A stretch of DNA of 64,000 nt from Aquarana catesbeiana (GCF_042186555.1 NC_133325.1:675196802-675260801), one strand, 5' to 3'; positions 10,296 to 22,945 are shown, numbered from the stretch's first letter. A program made the numbers and translations. The notes: generated from the letters alone by a model not told the origin.

Positions 10296-12012
10296 TGTAG
10301 GGACTATTTGAGTTGCAGCTCCAGGCCCCTACCATATTTTAAGCTTAGCTGCCCAAAATGAACAGGCCCCCTGTCAGCCCCTGCAGCCCACCATATCACA
10401 GCCGTGTCCCTGATGCAGACTCCTATCCTCCCGAGCCACCTTGTGCCTATATTCGGCCATACCATGTGTGCAGGGGGGAGATCTTCCATCTGCTGTATGG
10501 GGAGCCTTACAGGAGGTGCAGGCCACTGTGATCTAACACACAATGCAGACATGGAGTAGCTGTTGGCTCCTTACCCTTACCACTGATTTGGAGCACTGCA
10601 GGGAAGTTGAAGGAGATTTAACACCAATAATAGATCCCCACTGTTCTGACCCCCATACTGACCCCCCCTCACCAATGCCACCTCCCTGCAGCGCTGCTGC
10701 CCAACTTCCCTACGGCTGGCTGCAGCTACTGCAGGGGAGCTTCAGGCCAGGGAATCCAAATCTGTCAAAGTATCCTCTTACCTCCATGGCATTCCAGCAC
10801 TTCCTCTACTGGGCTCCCCTCCGCAGCATAAACTCTTAGGGCTCATTTACACTAGTGTTGCCCATGTTCGGATCGCTCTTCAGAGGGCATTTGACAGGCA
10901 TCGAGGAGGCATTGTATTGCTTCCTCACTGCCTGTTCTAACCCCTTAAACCCCACACTAGTGTGTCACAACCACATTCATTGCACTCGGTTGCCCACTGA
11001 ATGCAACAGCAGTGATAATTTTTGGTGCACCACAATGCAGCAGCATATGTACTCCCCCATTGCTGCATAAGGGGGAATGGCTGAGGGGTGGTGTGATGGA
11101 ACCGTCCCACACTCTGCTTGAGTGCTTCTGTCAGTATACCGCTTCTCCCAGTCTGAACATAGATATCAGATATTATAGCCGCATATTGCAACCAAAAACT
11201 AGGCGAGACTACCTCATCTGCAAAACTGGAATTTTTATTGAACAAACTCACACAGAATATATACCCCACAGGAGGACATCCCGCTCCTGATCATATTACC
11301 ATAACAATACAAACTGTACACAGGAATATAAATTACCATAGCTAAACAACAACCAACATGTACTATAAACATTAGATTAATTAAATAACTAGCCACCTGG
11401 ACAATGTTGTGATTAATCAGATATCCCCACTTCAGGTCAGACTTCCTGACCCCAAGCTCACAAAGTGCACTACACCTTATCATAAGTTCAACATCTCCAC
11501 AGTACTAGTTTGCTAGCAGACAATAGGTGAGTAATTTAGTACAATTAACAATTAACCATGGGACAGACATGCTTAGCAGAAAACACATAACACCTCAATA
11601 CACAGACAATAGCAGGAGACCACCAGTAACAGACTGTCCGGCTCCTACATTGAAGAACATGGAACAGAGATCAATGTGACTAGCTCTTTCAATGAACATG
11701 TATAGTTCAGAATCAAACAAACCAGGCATAATCTTCATATATTTCTTGAGAGATATTGTTGATAAATATTCCTGTCCCATTTGAAGTAATCCAGACCACA
11801 TTCTCAGTGTCCATTAAGTAGTTGTCCATCATTTTCTCAGTCACCCTTTGCCCCTAATAGACACAGGTAACGTACACATGAGAGGGGCTGAACAAGGAGT
11901 TTCCCAAGCTCTCTAAAGTAAGCTTGGTTCCACAGGCCCCCCACCCAAAGGGACTCCCACCACAGGTGGTAAAAATATGACTCAGCTGCACATTTTTATT
12001 GCTACCAACCAA
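10296..12012. other. unassigned mixed DNA
   Basis: No coding region or complete element is recognised. The phrase agggctcatttacacta near 10840 resembles the end of a common frog MITE, but I found no partner end. Confidence 0.4.
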
Positions 12013-12274
12013 CAGTGGCCTCACTAGGACTGGTGTCATCTGGTGCGGTAAACCATGGTGCCACCCCCCCGGGCTCTCTCCTGTCTAGCCTGCCACAGTG
12101 CCCTGCAGGGTGCTGGGCAGGCTATTTTCGGGCTATTAGCACACAGTCATGGTGCGCACCCAACCTGCCCCCTGTAAATTATGCAGTTGGACATAATCTC
12201 ATACTTGATGGTGTCACCAGGGCCCTCTTTAATATTGATTGGACCCTGGGAAAACATTTTCTTGGGGCCCCCCT
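12013..12274. mobile_element. hAT-like left terminus
   Basis: CAGTGGCCTCACTAGGACTG followed by gtgtcatctggtgcggtaaa is the form of a hAT 5' end that I recognise from frog genomes. A possible right end is gcgatgccacta near 13506, but the flanking 8-mers do not match, so the extent is unresolved. The 31-bp VNTR follows directly. Confidence 0.4.
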
Positions 12275-13172
12275 GCAGACCTACTACGGAAGAGGGTCAG
12301 AGACTGCAGACCTACTACGGAAGAGGGTCAGAGACTGCAGACCTACTACGGAAGAGGGTCAGAGACTGCAGGCATCCTATGGAAGATGGTCAGAGACTGC
12401 AGGCATCCCATGGAAGATGGTCAGAGACTGCAGGCATTCTAAAGGAGACGGTCAGAGACTGCAGGCATCCTACAGGAGACGGCCAGAGACTGCAGGCATC
12501 CTACAGGAGACGGCCAGAGACTGCAGGCATCCTACAGGAGACGGCCAGAGACTGCAGGCATCCTACAGGAGACGGCCAGAGACTGCAGGCATCCTACAGG
12601 AGACGGCCAGAGACTGCAGGCATCCTACAGGAGATGGCCAGAGACTGCAGGCATCCTACAGGAGACGGCCAGAGACTGCAGGCATCCTACAGGAGACGGC
12701 CAGAGACTGCAGGCATCCTACAGGAGACGGCCAGAGACTGCAGGCATCCTACAGGAGACGGCCAGAGACTGCAGGCATCCTACAGGAGACAGCCAGAGAC
12801 TGCAGGCATCCTACAGGAGACGGCCAGAGATTGAAGACATCCGACAGAAGACGACCAGAGACTGCAGGCATCCTACGAGAGAAGGTCAGAGACTGCAGGC
12901 ATCCTACAGGAGAAGGTCAGAGACTGCAGGCATCTTATGGGAGACGGCCAGAGACTGCAGGCATCTTATGGGAGACAGTCAGAGTCTGCAGACTTACTGT
13001 GGGAGACTGCCAGAGACTGCAGGCATCCTATAGGAGACGGTCAGAGACTGCAGGCATCCTACAGTAGATGGTCAGAGACTGCAGGACTACAATGGGAGAC
13101 AGTCAGAGACTGCAGGCATCCCACAGGATACGGTCAGAGACTGCTGGCATCCTACAGGAGATGGTCAGAGAC
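12275..13172. repeat. 31-bp VNTR, ~29 units
   Basis: The unit is ggcatcctacaggagacggc followed by cagagactgca. The central copies (about 12450-12820) are nearly identical, while the edges carry variants such as gacctactacggaagagggt. The period is 31, so each unit shifts the frame by one, and all three plus-strand frames stay open (up to 350 codons). I read this as a minisatellite, not a gene. Confidence 0.97.
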
Positions 13173-15099
13173 TGTGTATGGTGTGGGGATGTTGCAGTCA
13201 GTGTACACAGCTCTGAGGAAGCCTGTCCTCCCTCACTCGCTCGCTGTAGAATACACCTGTGTGATCCCTGCTCTCTCCCCCTCCTCTGTGTGCAGCTATC
13301 ACCAGACCTCAGCTCACTTTTCCCCCAGGACCCTCACTCACATTAGCAGTGTCCTGGTCCCCTCAGACTCCCGGTCAATCAGCTCCTTAACAACCAGTGA
13401 TGTCACCAGCCTGATTCACTTACATGGCCAGGAATCCCAGGCCATGTAAGCAAAGAGGCAGTGCGGTGGTGATGTCACTGGCCATATTTGGTCAGCGATG
13501 CCACTACATCCTTGGCCCCCCCGTGTATATAAACCCAATGACCGTACCAGAGAGCTGTCAGTGGACAAATCGATATATTGACAAGTTTTTTTTATTTTCT
13601 CAGATGATCAGCGGGAGATCATCATTGTGGTTAATGCTGGATTTTTTGGGGTTTTAACATTAGGACTTGTAAAAAAACTTGTATCTGTTTATTTACAACT
13701 GACTTTTTATTATGAAAAAGTAGAAGTACTATATACTTCTTACTCATTTACGTGGAAGAGGGAAGGATATATGTAGGCTTTCAAATTTCAATACGTTCTC
13801 GCCTGCATCCCAACAACTACCAGGCCATGGTTGTGGGGAAAAGGCCTTTGCCCTTATCATCATGACCCCCAATGTTGAGAGCATGTGGCCTGGTATGGTT
13901 TGAAGGAGATGTGTGTGTGCTCTGATTAAGAGTCTAGTACTGATTTGAAGGGACCCCATTCCATTATTTTTTTGCTGAGGGTTCCATTTTTTTTTTAAAC
14001 ATTTACAACAAAAGTGACATATAGAAAAAGGGCCATTAATTCACTTTTCCCTGCAACCTTCCTTTGTGAAATGTAAAGTAGCAGCATTTTAAATGGCTTT
14101 TTTTCCCCTTTTTATATGTCACTTTTGCTATACTAGTTTGTTTACATGATAGAGATGTTCCACTCCACAGACAGACTTGGGGGGCCCTCCAAAAAGGTTT
14201 TTCTTTTACACAAAAGTGCATTTTTAATGCTTAAACTAAAATAAAAAAAAAATGTTATACTTACCAATGCTAAAAATAAAAATGTTAAAATGTGTTTAAA
14301 TAATTTTAATCAGGCATTTATTTTTTGCTATTTGGTGCTTTTAAATGTTTATTTGTAAAAACAAAAACAGTCCTAAAGCCATTACACTCTTAAGTAATTT
14401 TGTGAAAGTTGGTATGTAGTTGGCTGCACACATTACTATTATTATAATAAGTGTTATATATATCATATAATCACTTTGTATATGGCTAAATCTAGAAATC
14501 ATGCCGTCTTCAGATCAAATATATCCTTAGTTCATTATAGTTTTCTTGTCACAACATATCTTGCAGGATAATGTGCTTCTGGCACTTGTGCTCTTTAGTT
14601 AAATGTAGTCTTTAAAATGCCCTTTTATTTTCATACTGCTAATTTCAACCCACCAGCACTGGGTACAAAAATCATGTTTTATACAAATACTCCCACTAAT
14701 TGTAGAAAGAATTATGAAAGGACTAACTTGTAGATGTGTCATCTTGTTTACAGAAAAAGAGTAAAATAAAACTTCTTGAAAAGTATTGTTTGCAGTGGGT
14801 GGAAGACTGAAGAGTTGTCATGAAAATTGAATGGTTCCTATAAAGAATCATTGCATTTTATGGATCCTTACCACTGCACTAAATCTATTAATTTGTTAAA
14901 TTTGTTGATCAGTTAAAACTTTGGAGCTTTTAGATGAGAAGACTCATTACACAGAGGGAACACAAACGGTGCAGTCTTAGTTTTCCTGGAAACCCCATTA
15001 ATGAAACACTCATGTAAATGTAGATAAAGTCCATAAAATACACTTATGGTCGTGGCCCTAAGACCGAGACAAATGTGGATCACATAAACACGCAACAAG
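13173..15099. other. unassigned DNA
   Basis: A GC-rich stretch to ~13560, then AT-rich sequence. A weak inverted pair (aaaagtgacatatag near 14010 against atatgtcacttttgctata near 14115) suggests a small MITE. No coding region is recognised. Confidence 0.4.
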
Positions 15100-16790
15100 A
15101 CTCACAACATAAATAGACCTGAGGTGTGGCTTTTGGTCGTCTGGTAGGTATGGCAAGAAAAGGGGCCAAAAATAACCAGGTAGGGAAGTATTTTTATTAC
15201 CTCTAACCTCATTGAGTGAGCTTGGAGAAAGGGCCATCTTGAGGTAATATATATCTGGTAAAGCAGGCAGACTTTCACCTGCCTAGCTTCTTGGTCACAT
15301 GGTCTGGTACTCCGTGCTGAGATGTGGCTGAGGCTGCGCCTGATCCAAAGGAATATCCAGAATACCGCCCGGGGTCTAGGCCTAAGTTGACCAGTAGGAC
15401 CCAAACATGTTTAATAAACTGATTTCCACTCAGGGGGTTGACCTGAAAAAGGCAGTAACGGGCTGGAGACTGGCTGGCTGGGTAGTTGAAAGAGCAGACG
15501 GTCAAAAGATCGTTGCTGGGCACCAGGCATTGCTTGTTCGAAAGAAGTTTATATCCACTCCGGGTCCGGTTTGTTGCGTTTTGGAGACCGTAAGATAAAG
15601 GACATAGTGGCTTGGATACCGGCCAGGTACAGCCTGATAGGGGTATGAGGTAGAGCCAGCTGTGTGTGGCAATAAGATATAAAGGCTAGGACATGAGTGA
15701 CGTCATCTACTGTGGTTCCGGGACAAGTGGCAAGGAACCTACGTTAGGTGTTCCAGGCCGTGGGATAAGCCTTTAGTGTGTTGCTAGACAGTGAGTGGTT
15801 GATGAGCCGGGTTGCATTGGCAAGGTGTGGCTTCAATCCATTGTTAGTTGAGACCAAGGTGGGATAGGAGTGGATGATTGGTCGGTTCCGGGTTCCTGCT
15901 GGAAGAATGAGACAAAATTGGAGCGGGACAGTGCATCGGCTGCGGTATTGCACTTGCCAGGGATATGCTTACAGTAACTGTTAAATTTGGTGATGTAGTG
16001 ACAATTGCAGCAGACTGCGCAGGAAGGACATGACGGGGAGCGACTTGGATCTACCCTTATTAATGATGTCAGCTGTAACCTGGTTGTCTGTGGTGAAGAG
16101 CTCTGTCTGATCTGTCCACGTGTGGCCCCAGACTTGGGCTGCTGCCACGATGGGGTACAGCTCGAACAATGACGAAGATCGAGGGAAACCAGGAATCAGA
16201 CAGATTTCCGGGGGCCAAGGTCTGGCAAACCAGTGATGGCCAAAAATTGCAGCAAAGCCAGTGGAGGCTGCAGCATCTGTGACTACCTGGGGCGACTGAG
16301 CTGATACTGAGGGAAAAAACATTGATATGTCATTCCAGTTGAAGAGGAACTCGTCCCACATAGCCAAGTCTGCTATTGCTGCTGGATCTAGTCTGAGGAC
16401 TTGGTCGGGTCCTGCACTCGGGCAAGAAAGACTAAGAGCCTTGAGATGAACGACCGCCCCTGAGGAATTGTTCTCATAGCGAAATTGAGCATGCCTATCA
16501 AGGACTGCAGCTGTCTTTTAGTACATTCCTGTGACCGGGTAAACTCCTGAATGACCAACCTAACAAGCTAATTTGTCAGAAGGCAGGCTAGGCTGCATGC
16601 CGTGCGTATCCAGGACGATGCCTGAGAAACTTATGAAATGTGTTGGGCCTTCCACTATGTGTTCATTGAGATTGTTGAAGACCTCTCTTAGCTTGTCTAG
16701 ATCTACCGGGGGGGTATGTCTAGGTGTTCGATAAGCAGAAAATCGTCCGGATAATGGATAACCCTGTGACACTGGGCCTGGTGTGACAGG
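15100..16790 (-). pseudogene. DIRS RT / RNase H / tyrosine recombinase remnants
   Basis: The RT active-site block 'YPDDFLLI' lies at about 16735-16758. A frameshift at a C7 run near 16711 follows, then 'PVDLDKLREVF' and 'GPTHFISFSGIVLDTHGM' (16560-16772). RNase H follows at 15981-16367, with 'VVTDAAASTGFAAIFG', 'SSLFELYPIVAAAQVWG' and 'LFTTDNQVTADIINKGRS'. A recombinase N-terminal part is at about 15744-15953 ('LINHSLSSNTLKAYPTAW'). Below ~15740 the frame is broken by stops and I cannot place the catalytic Arg/His/Tyr residues. In the family the enzyme copies RNA into circular DNA and integrates it without duplicating the target. Confidence 0.75.
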
Positions 16791-16870
16791 TTCAAGTGAG
16801 GGATTGGGCGAAACCGTCAGCTTTGTGGGCGAAGTGGCGACAAAAGTGTTCAGTGTCTGTGAGGCTCCAG

Positions 16871-17326
16871 TCAGAGCTTATCTGGAACTGGGCGAGTCTC
16901 GCTGCTGCTTTGGTCATAGAAGGCAAAACCTCCATATTTGTAAGCAAGATCTGTCACTGCATGAAGGTATAAGTCCCGCTCCTCCCTCCTGCTGAGGGTG
17001 GCTGAACAAAGTACATCTCTGAACATCCCGAAGGCCAGGGCGAACTCAGTGGCTGACAGCTTACGACTGAGGCTGGGGTCTCTCGACTTGACAACCACTG
17101 AGACATCCCCCCCAGGCGTATGATTTGTTGTCAGCCAAGTCATGGACTGAGATGAGCAGGGATGCCAACTGACGTCTTTGCCCTCCAATATATCCTCCCT
17201 GATGCTGGTCGGGACAAGATGAACGGGGAGGACGATAGGTGCAGAGCCTGGTGTACCTGCAGAAGGAGAAGCTGTCATCAGGACCATGACCAGGTCCGGG
17301 AGGGCCATGGATGGGCGAACTTTCAA
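16871..17326 (-). pseudogene. DIRS gag-like fragment
   Basis: A 151-codon open frame. Its second half matches the conserved part of DIRS ORF1 by eye: 'IREDILEGKDV', then 'LSATEFALAFGMFRDVLC' and 'KYGGFAFYDQSSSE'. In the family this protein is thought to package the element RNA. The N-terminus is low complexity, and the frame runs out where RT sequence should begin, so it is a fragment. Assignment is by remembered family pattern. Confidence 0.65.
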
Positions 17327-18524
17327 AGGTGTGACTCTGGTCTGGACGTCCGAACTGTTGCAGCTAAGGGGGAGACTAAAGCGTGCAGCTGGGCCCCGTG
17401 AATGGATTGCAGGGATGCCTGTTGGGCCCAGCTGCAGCTGGAGGCGGGAAGAGGAGCCTGAAAAGCTTTGCCTTCCTGGCCGTTAGCAGGAAAGGGAATA
17501 TCCCTGCGACTCAGCTATGAGTTTGGGGATGTTCCGTCCCCTGAGGGACTGCAGGCAGCCGCGCTCTGAGCCGCTTGGGGGGGGGTAACAGAGGGGCGGG
17601 TGTGAAGTCCTCGCTGCCAGAAGACAAAAAGGGGGCTGGGTGCTCATATTTAAGAGGAGTCATAGCCATAGGATAGAGAGCGGAGTGGTAAAGAGAAAAC
17701 TCAGAGAGGAGGAAAAAGGAAGAAGTACAGAAAAAGGAATGATAAGCATAGACAGGAGCTGACAGAGTTCTGTTGTGCAGAACTTATGTTGAGTGGAAAT
17801 TTAGAAAACTCAGAAGAGTGTGTGGCGACCGAGGTGGGCCAGGAGGTGACTGGCCAGATAACCGATAGCTCGGGTGCCTGTCTGTGGCAAGCACAAACCT
17901 GAAGACCAGAACCCCAGGGCGTACTGGGGCGAGAAGTAGAAGTCTGGTACGGCCTACGTAGGAATGTTGCAGTCTGTAGGGGGTGACGTGTGCTCGGCCT
18001 GCTAACACTTGCACTGCCAGCAAGTCTATTGTTAAGCGACCTTGTCTGCGAGGTGAAGGGTCGCCCTTCGAAAACAGAGTGTCATGTATAGACATATGTG
18101 ACAGAAATAACGCCTGGAGATCACGTCCAATGATGTATGTGAAGTAACGGTATAGTGAAAGGGTGCTGCAGAATGATGTGATAGAAAAGCCCATGAACTA
18201 GGCCCTGACTGACGCTCTAGTAGCGAGGTCCTGGTTAGGATCGAAACTCGGTCGACTGGGAACACCTGCAGTAGGGGTGACATGAGTGCAACAAGATTTC
18301 TTTACTTTTTTTTTTTCTCTTTTTTATGTGTCCCCCCTTGTATGCGACTGGCCCCGGTGAAGATGCAAACATAGCATTTTTTTTTTTTTACCTGGTACTG
18401 GATGGAACCTGAACGCGACTGACCTGAGGGAGAAAAGATAGACGAAAATGATGAGTGGCTCGTATGAATGCCACTGGAGACGAGTGCCACTAAAAATTAA
18501 GTGGGCTGTATGAGCACCACTGAG
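17327..18524. other. unassigned GC-rich DNA next to the DIRS element
   Basis: GC-rich sequence upstream of the gag remnant, possibly DIRS 5' leader. A 136-codon minus-strand frame at 17784-18194 has no family I recognise. T-runs occur near 18305 and 18378. Confidence 0.4.
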
Positions 18525-19425
18525 TGTGCTTGCAGCGATTGCAAGGAGTATATGTTGAGATGCATGTTTGCAGCGATTGCAAATGGGTATATGCTGAGAT
18601 GCGTGTTTTGTAACGATTGCAAGGAGTTTATACTTAGATGCGTGTTTTGCAGTGATTGCAAAAAAGGTTAAATGCTGGGATGCATGTTTTGCAGCGATTG
18701 TAAGTGGGTAAACACTAAGATGCGTGTATTTGCAGCAATTGCAAGGAGTTTATACTGAGATGCATGTTTTGCAGTGATTGTATACGGGTAAATGGTAAGA
18801 TGCGTGTATTTGTAGCAATTGCAAGGAGTTTGTACTGAGATGCATATTTTACAGAGATTGCAAAATGGGTATATGCTGAGATGCGTGTTTTTTTGCAGCA
18901 AATGCAAGGAGTTATGATGAGATGCGTGTCTTGCAGCGATTGCAAGGAGTTATGAGGAGATGCGTGTCTTGCAGCGATTGCAAGGAGTTATGATGAGATG
19001 CGTATCTTGCAGCGATTGCAAGGAGCTATGATGAGATGCGTGTTCTTGCAGTGATTGCAAAATGGGTATATGCTGAGATGCGTGTATTTGCAGCAATTGC
19101 AAGGAGTTTGTACTGAGATGCATGTTTTGCAGAGATTGCAAAATGGGTATATGCTGAGATGTGTGTTTTTTGCAGCGATTGCAAGGAGTTATCATGAGAT
19201 GCGCATCTTGCAGCGATTGCAAGGAGTTTATACTGAGATGCATGTTGCAGCAATTGCAAAAATGGGTAAATGTTGAGATGCGTGATCTTGCAGCGATTGC
19301 AAGGAGTTTATACTGAGATGCATGTTGCAGCGATTGCAAATGGGTATATGCTGAAATGCGTGTTTTGCAGCGATTGCAAGGAGTTATGATGAGATGCGTA
19401 GCTTGCAGCGATTGCAAGAAAGTTC
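18525..19425. repeat. minisatellite, ~38-40-bp units in alternating types
   Basis: About 23 units built on gcagcgattgcaaggagtt and gagatgcgtgttt. Two subtypes roughly alternate, one with caaggagtttatactgagat and one with caaatgggtatatgctgaga, so the real period is a ~78-bp dimer. Minus-strand frames (up to 155 codons) are open by composition only. Confidence 0.95.
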
Positions 19426-19499
19426 ACCTACTGATAGGCGAAAAAGAAAAGGATAGCAGAAATTGTATATGTAGGAAGGAACTGCGAAGTGGCATACGT

Positions 19500-19990
19500 A
19501 ACGAATCGTAGATTTGTTATAGGGACTGTTACGTATTGGTGTGTGGGATACTCGTGAAGCGAACCGTTGTGCTGCTTGTGAGACTAGGTTCGGAGTGGAC
19601 TGTGATGCATGTAGCTGCTGAGGTGATGTGAATCGGAAAATAAAATAAATAATGAATCGTAGGGCAAGAACCACTACAAATTGGTGTGCAGGATAAGACC
19701 GATTCAAACCGTTGTGCCGCAGAGGCGACTAGGCTTGAATCCGACTGTGATTCGTATGACATGAAAGCAATACGAAACAGTCAGTAGAAAATTACATAAA
19801 AAACAAACCATTTGTGGGGTACAACAGGGACCAATAGGAATCAGTGAGCGGGATGCATCCGATGCAAACCGCTGTGTTGCCGATGCGACTAGGTTCGAAT
19901 CGGATTGTAGCAGGTATGCAATATGAATCGGTTGTAAAGAGATGGCACTGATACAAATCGGTTGTAAGATGTATGAAGTGAATCCAATAC
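19500..19990. repeat. three diverged ~155-bp tandem copies
   Basis: Copies at about 19503, 19653 and 19811 share the ordered words aaccgttgtg, gactaggttcg and a 'gaatcg(g/t)' start, with considerable divergence. They directly follow the 39-bp minisatellite. Confidence 0.7.
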
Positions 19991-20823
19991 AAATCGGTTG
20001 CAGCGTGTATACCACACCTTACTTCTAAAACTGAACACATACCAACCACCCAGCCCCCCAGGCTAATCAAAGTGCAGACAAGGCCCCATGTGGGTCTAGT
20101 TACCACCTCAGACACAGAACCCATGCCAATAATAAATGCTGATCTCCAAATGGATGAGACAGCAACCCCATAGACAGTGAATCCTATGAGAAAATGAAGC
20201 CTGTATCGAGTGATATCAGAGAACAACCGACAATGGCTCAGAGGCTTGGATCTACGAACGAATCCTATGTTTGTGGATAGGATGGCAAGCAAGGCAGAGC
20301 GAGCCTGCAAATCTAAGTTTGCAGGTATAGGAAACATATCCAATGGTAACATTGCATATGAACAAAAAGGTTTGAACCCTACCTGCAACAGCAAGCGAGA
20401 ACCGCCGACGAAGACGCCGCAACCCACTTTTAATCGAACGCACAGACTTATGAACACAAGGTAAGCTGGGAAGAGTCAGCACAGTGACATGTAGTATTGT
20501 GCACTGAAACTGACAAAGAGGAAGGGGAAGTGGTCAGCTTAAATATCCTCCGGGCTCCTCCCATAAATTCAGGCCAGCACACTGGCCTTCTAACTTATCT
20601 TAATTACACAATAGTTTGGGTAGAAATTCCCTATTTATTGTAGGTGCAGCTGCTCCCAGGCCTGCGAAACTGGCTGGCATGTATTCTGCCCACTCCCCAA
20701 TAAAATCTGATATTAAAATCTGCAAACTGTATCTGTGCTTATAACAATATGGCAATGCATGCTCAGTATGGTGACAGGATATAAAAAAACAGTCATACAC
20801 CTGGCAGTTTTTGTCTACATATA
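19991..20823. other. unassigned; long minus ORF of unknown meaning
   Basis: A 221-codon minus frame (19792-20457) partly overlaps the tandem copies. It starts in non-repetitive DNA and contains a hydrophobic stretch, but I recognise no family. I consider it chance or DIRS-related leader sequence. Confidence 0.3.
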
Positions 20824-21989
20824 CAGTGCCTAAAAGTATGCATACCCCTTGAAATTTTCCAAATTTTTTCATGTTACAACCAAAAACGTAAATTTATTTA
20901 ATTGAGAATTTATGTCATAGACCAACACAAAGTGTCACATAATTGTGAAGTGGAAGGAAAATGATAAATGGTTTTTAAAACTTTTTACAAATAAATATCT
21001 GAACAGCTTTTCTGTGAAGCCCTCAGAGGTTTGTTAGAGAACCTTAGTGAACAAACAGCATCATGAAGGTCAAGGAACACATCAGATAGGTCAGGGATAA
21101 AGTTGTGGAAAAGTATAAAGCAGATTTAGGTTATAAAAAATACCCCAAGCATTGAACATCTCACGGAGCACTGTTTAATCCATCATCCGAAAATGGAAAG
21201 AGTATGGCACAACTGCAAACCTACCAAGACATGACCATCCACCTAAACTGACAGGCCGGGCAAGGAGAGCATTTATCAGAGAAGCAGCCAAGAGGCCCAT
21301 GGTAACTCTGGAGGAGCTGCAGGGATCCATAGCTCAGGTAGAAAAATCTTTACACAGGACAACTATTAGTTGGCCTTTATGGAAGAGTGGCAAGAAGAAA
21401 GCCATTGTTGAAAGAAAGCCATAGGAGGTCCGTTTGCAGGTTGCGAGAAGCCATGTGGGGGACACAGCAAACATGTGGAAGAAGGTGCTTTGGTCAGATG
21501 AGACCAAAATTAAACTTTTTTGGAGCCAAAATACAGGACAATCTTAGAAGAAAACCTGTTAGAGTCTGCAAAAGACTTGCAGGTTCACATTCCAGCAGGA
21601 CAACGACCCTAAACATACAGCCAGAGCTACAATGGAATGGTTCAGATCAAAGCGTATTCATGTGTTAGAATGACCCAGTTAAAGTCCAGACCTAAATCCA
21701 ATCAAGAATCTGTGGCAAAAAAATTGCTGTTCACAGACGCTCTCCATCCAATCTGACAGAGCTTGAGTTATGCAAAGAAGAATGGGCAAAAATTTCACTC
21801 TCTAGATGTGCAAAGCTGGTAAAGATATACCCAAAAAGACTTGCAGCTGTAATTGCAGTGAAAGGTGGTTCTACAAAGTATTGGTATAGGGGGGCTGAGT
21901 ACAAATACACGCCACACTTTTCAGATATTTATTTGTAAAAAATTTGCAAAACCATTTATCATTATCCTTCTGCTTCACAATTGTGCGGT
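20824..21989 (+). mobile_element. Tc1-like element, right TIR truncated
   Basis: The left end CAGTGCCTAAAAGTATGCAT follows a TA. The right side re-reads the left arm in reverse (aaccatttatcattatcctt...cttcacaattgtg) but stops at about 21989, where LTR sequence begins. The outermost part of the right TIR is therefore missing. Confidence 0.85.
21060..21870 (+). pseudogene. Tc1-like transposase, inactivated
   Basis: Recognisable blocks include the helix-turn-helix region around 21120-21250, 'WSDETKIKLF' at about 21488-21520 (first Asp present), 'FQQDNDPKHT' at about 21590-21620 (second Asp present) and 'DLNPIKNLW' near 21690-21715. In the last, codon AAG (21704-21706) puts Lys where the third catalytic Glu belongs. 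Roughly 130 bp between the first two blocks is missing relative to the family, and frameshifts break the frame throughout. No ORF exceeds 93 codons. Confidence 0.85.
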
Positions 21990-22943
21990 GATCAGGGGTT
22001 CTGTGCCACCTGGACGACTGTCTGAGTGGACGTGCGTTGTAATGCCCCGAATTGCTAGGCCATAAGCCTTGGGCCAATCCCAGGGACATCTGGCTACTAG
22101 GCTGTCTGAAGGCCTATCCAGAAGCAAGAGAGCAGCATAGGGTTGGGACTGCGGCTTACAGTCCAACAAGAAGTAATGGTTCCCCTGCCCGGGGAACCAG
22201 TCATGGTTGGAGGTAGAAGGAAAGCTGTCGCCACTAAGGGACTGTCCACCTTGTTACAGGGGACCACTGTGAGTAAGCTGAGGCCAGTACCAGAGCATAC
22301 GTCTCGCCAGCCGGGGTAGGTGAAGAAGTGGGAAAACTTCAGCAAGTGCTAAGTCAGGGACCCAGCGGGACAGCAGAGGTGACGCTTGTGGAGTGCCAAG
22401 CCAGTGACCTAACGTGTCAACAGTGGGGATGCTTGAGGAGTATCTGTGAGTGCCAAGCCAGGGACCCAGCAGTGAAGTGGGGGTAAGGAAGATACTGAGT
22501 GCTAGATTGGAAGAGCTCAAGGGAGTCTAGCGAAAGACTGAGGGCTCAGTGGATGTGAAGTTCTACAATAGGAGATTGTAGAAGAAGTGAAAGAGTTCAT
22601 TGCAACCTTTGTTAGAAATTGTTACAAGACTGTTGCCATATGAGACAGCGTTCCTACTCATGCAGATGTGATGTCTGGCTGGATACCTTCTCCTGCATGG
22701 CTGTCTACCTTGGAGTCTGCCAATTAGCATTGCATCTACTTAAGGGTATCCTGGCCCCAACCCTCTCTCAGTTCTGTTTAAAAGACAATAAATCTCTTTG
22801 CATTCAAGAAGTGTCTGGCGCCCATCAATCTACTTTGCATTACACCCACCATGCCTTGTAACCCACTCTACACAGAAGTATTTCAGCTGTCCCTAACCCT
22901 GGAGGTCACCATTAGACTTTTGGAGGTCTGGGATCTTGCTACA
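21989..22943 (+). mobile_element. 5' LTR (5'-truncated) of LTR retroelement
   Basis: Positions 21989-22605 are homologous to 48235-48843, the same LTR 26 kb away. The end TTGCTACA (22943) is the inverted complement of the 3' LTR start TGTAGCA, as LTR ends should be. The first ~200 bp (present at 48034-48234) are missing, lost at the junction with the truncated Tc1 element. The full LTR would be about 1.15 kb. AATAAA is at 22787-22792. Confidence 0.85.
22787..22792 (+). promoter_or_regulatory. LTR polyadenylation signal AATAAA
   Basis: AATAAA lies about 150 bp before the LTR end and is followed by a T/G-rich stretch, the usual layout for the R-region poly(A) site. No TATA box was confidently placed. 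Confidence 0.5.
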
Positions 22944-22945
22944 TT

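Larger units (their letters stand above)
15100..17326 (-). mobile_element. DIRS-like tyrosine-recombinase retroelement, decayed
   Basis: Reading the minus strand from 17326 downward, the remnants follow DIRS order: gag-like, reverse transcriptase with YPDD, RNase H, then tyrosine recombinase. The terminal and internal complementary repeats of DIRS elements were not located, so the true ends are unknown. Internal deletion (most of the RT between gag and the YPDD region), frameshifts and stops show it is dead. Confidence 0.75.

Noticed and set aside
12015..13449. 350- and 217-codon plus-strand ORFs
   Set aside because: They are produced by the 31-bp VNTR, open in three frames at once. No non-repeat domain.
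9236..13506. A single hAT element from CAGTGGCATTGCTAGG (9236) to gcgatgccacta (13506)
   Set aside because: The ends are similar but the outside 8-mers (gctacaaa and catccttg) do not match, and other hAT ends lie between.
17784..18194. 136-codon minus ORF upstream of DIRS gag
   Set aside because: No family recognised and composition like the GC-rich surroundings. May be leader sequence.
19792..20457. 221-codon minus ORF as a membrane protein
   Set aside because: It overlaps diverged tandem copies, shows no recognisable domain, and hydrophobicity alone is not enough. Left as unassigned.
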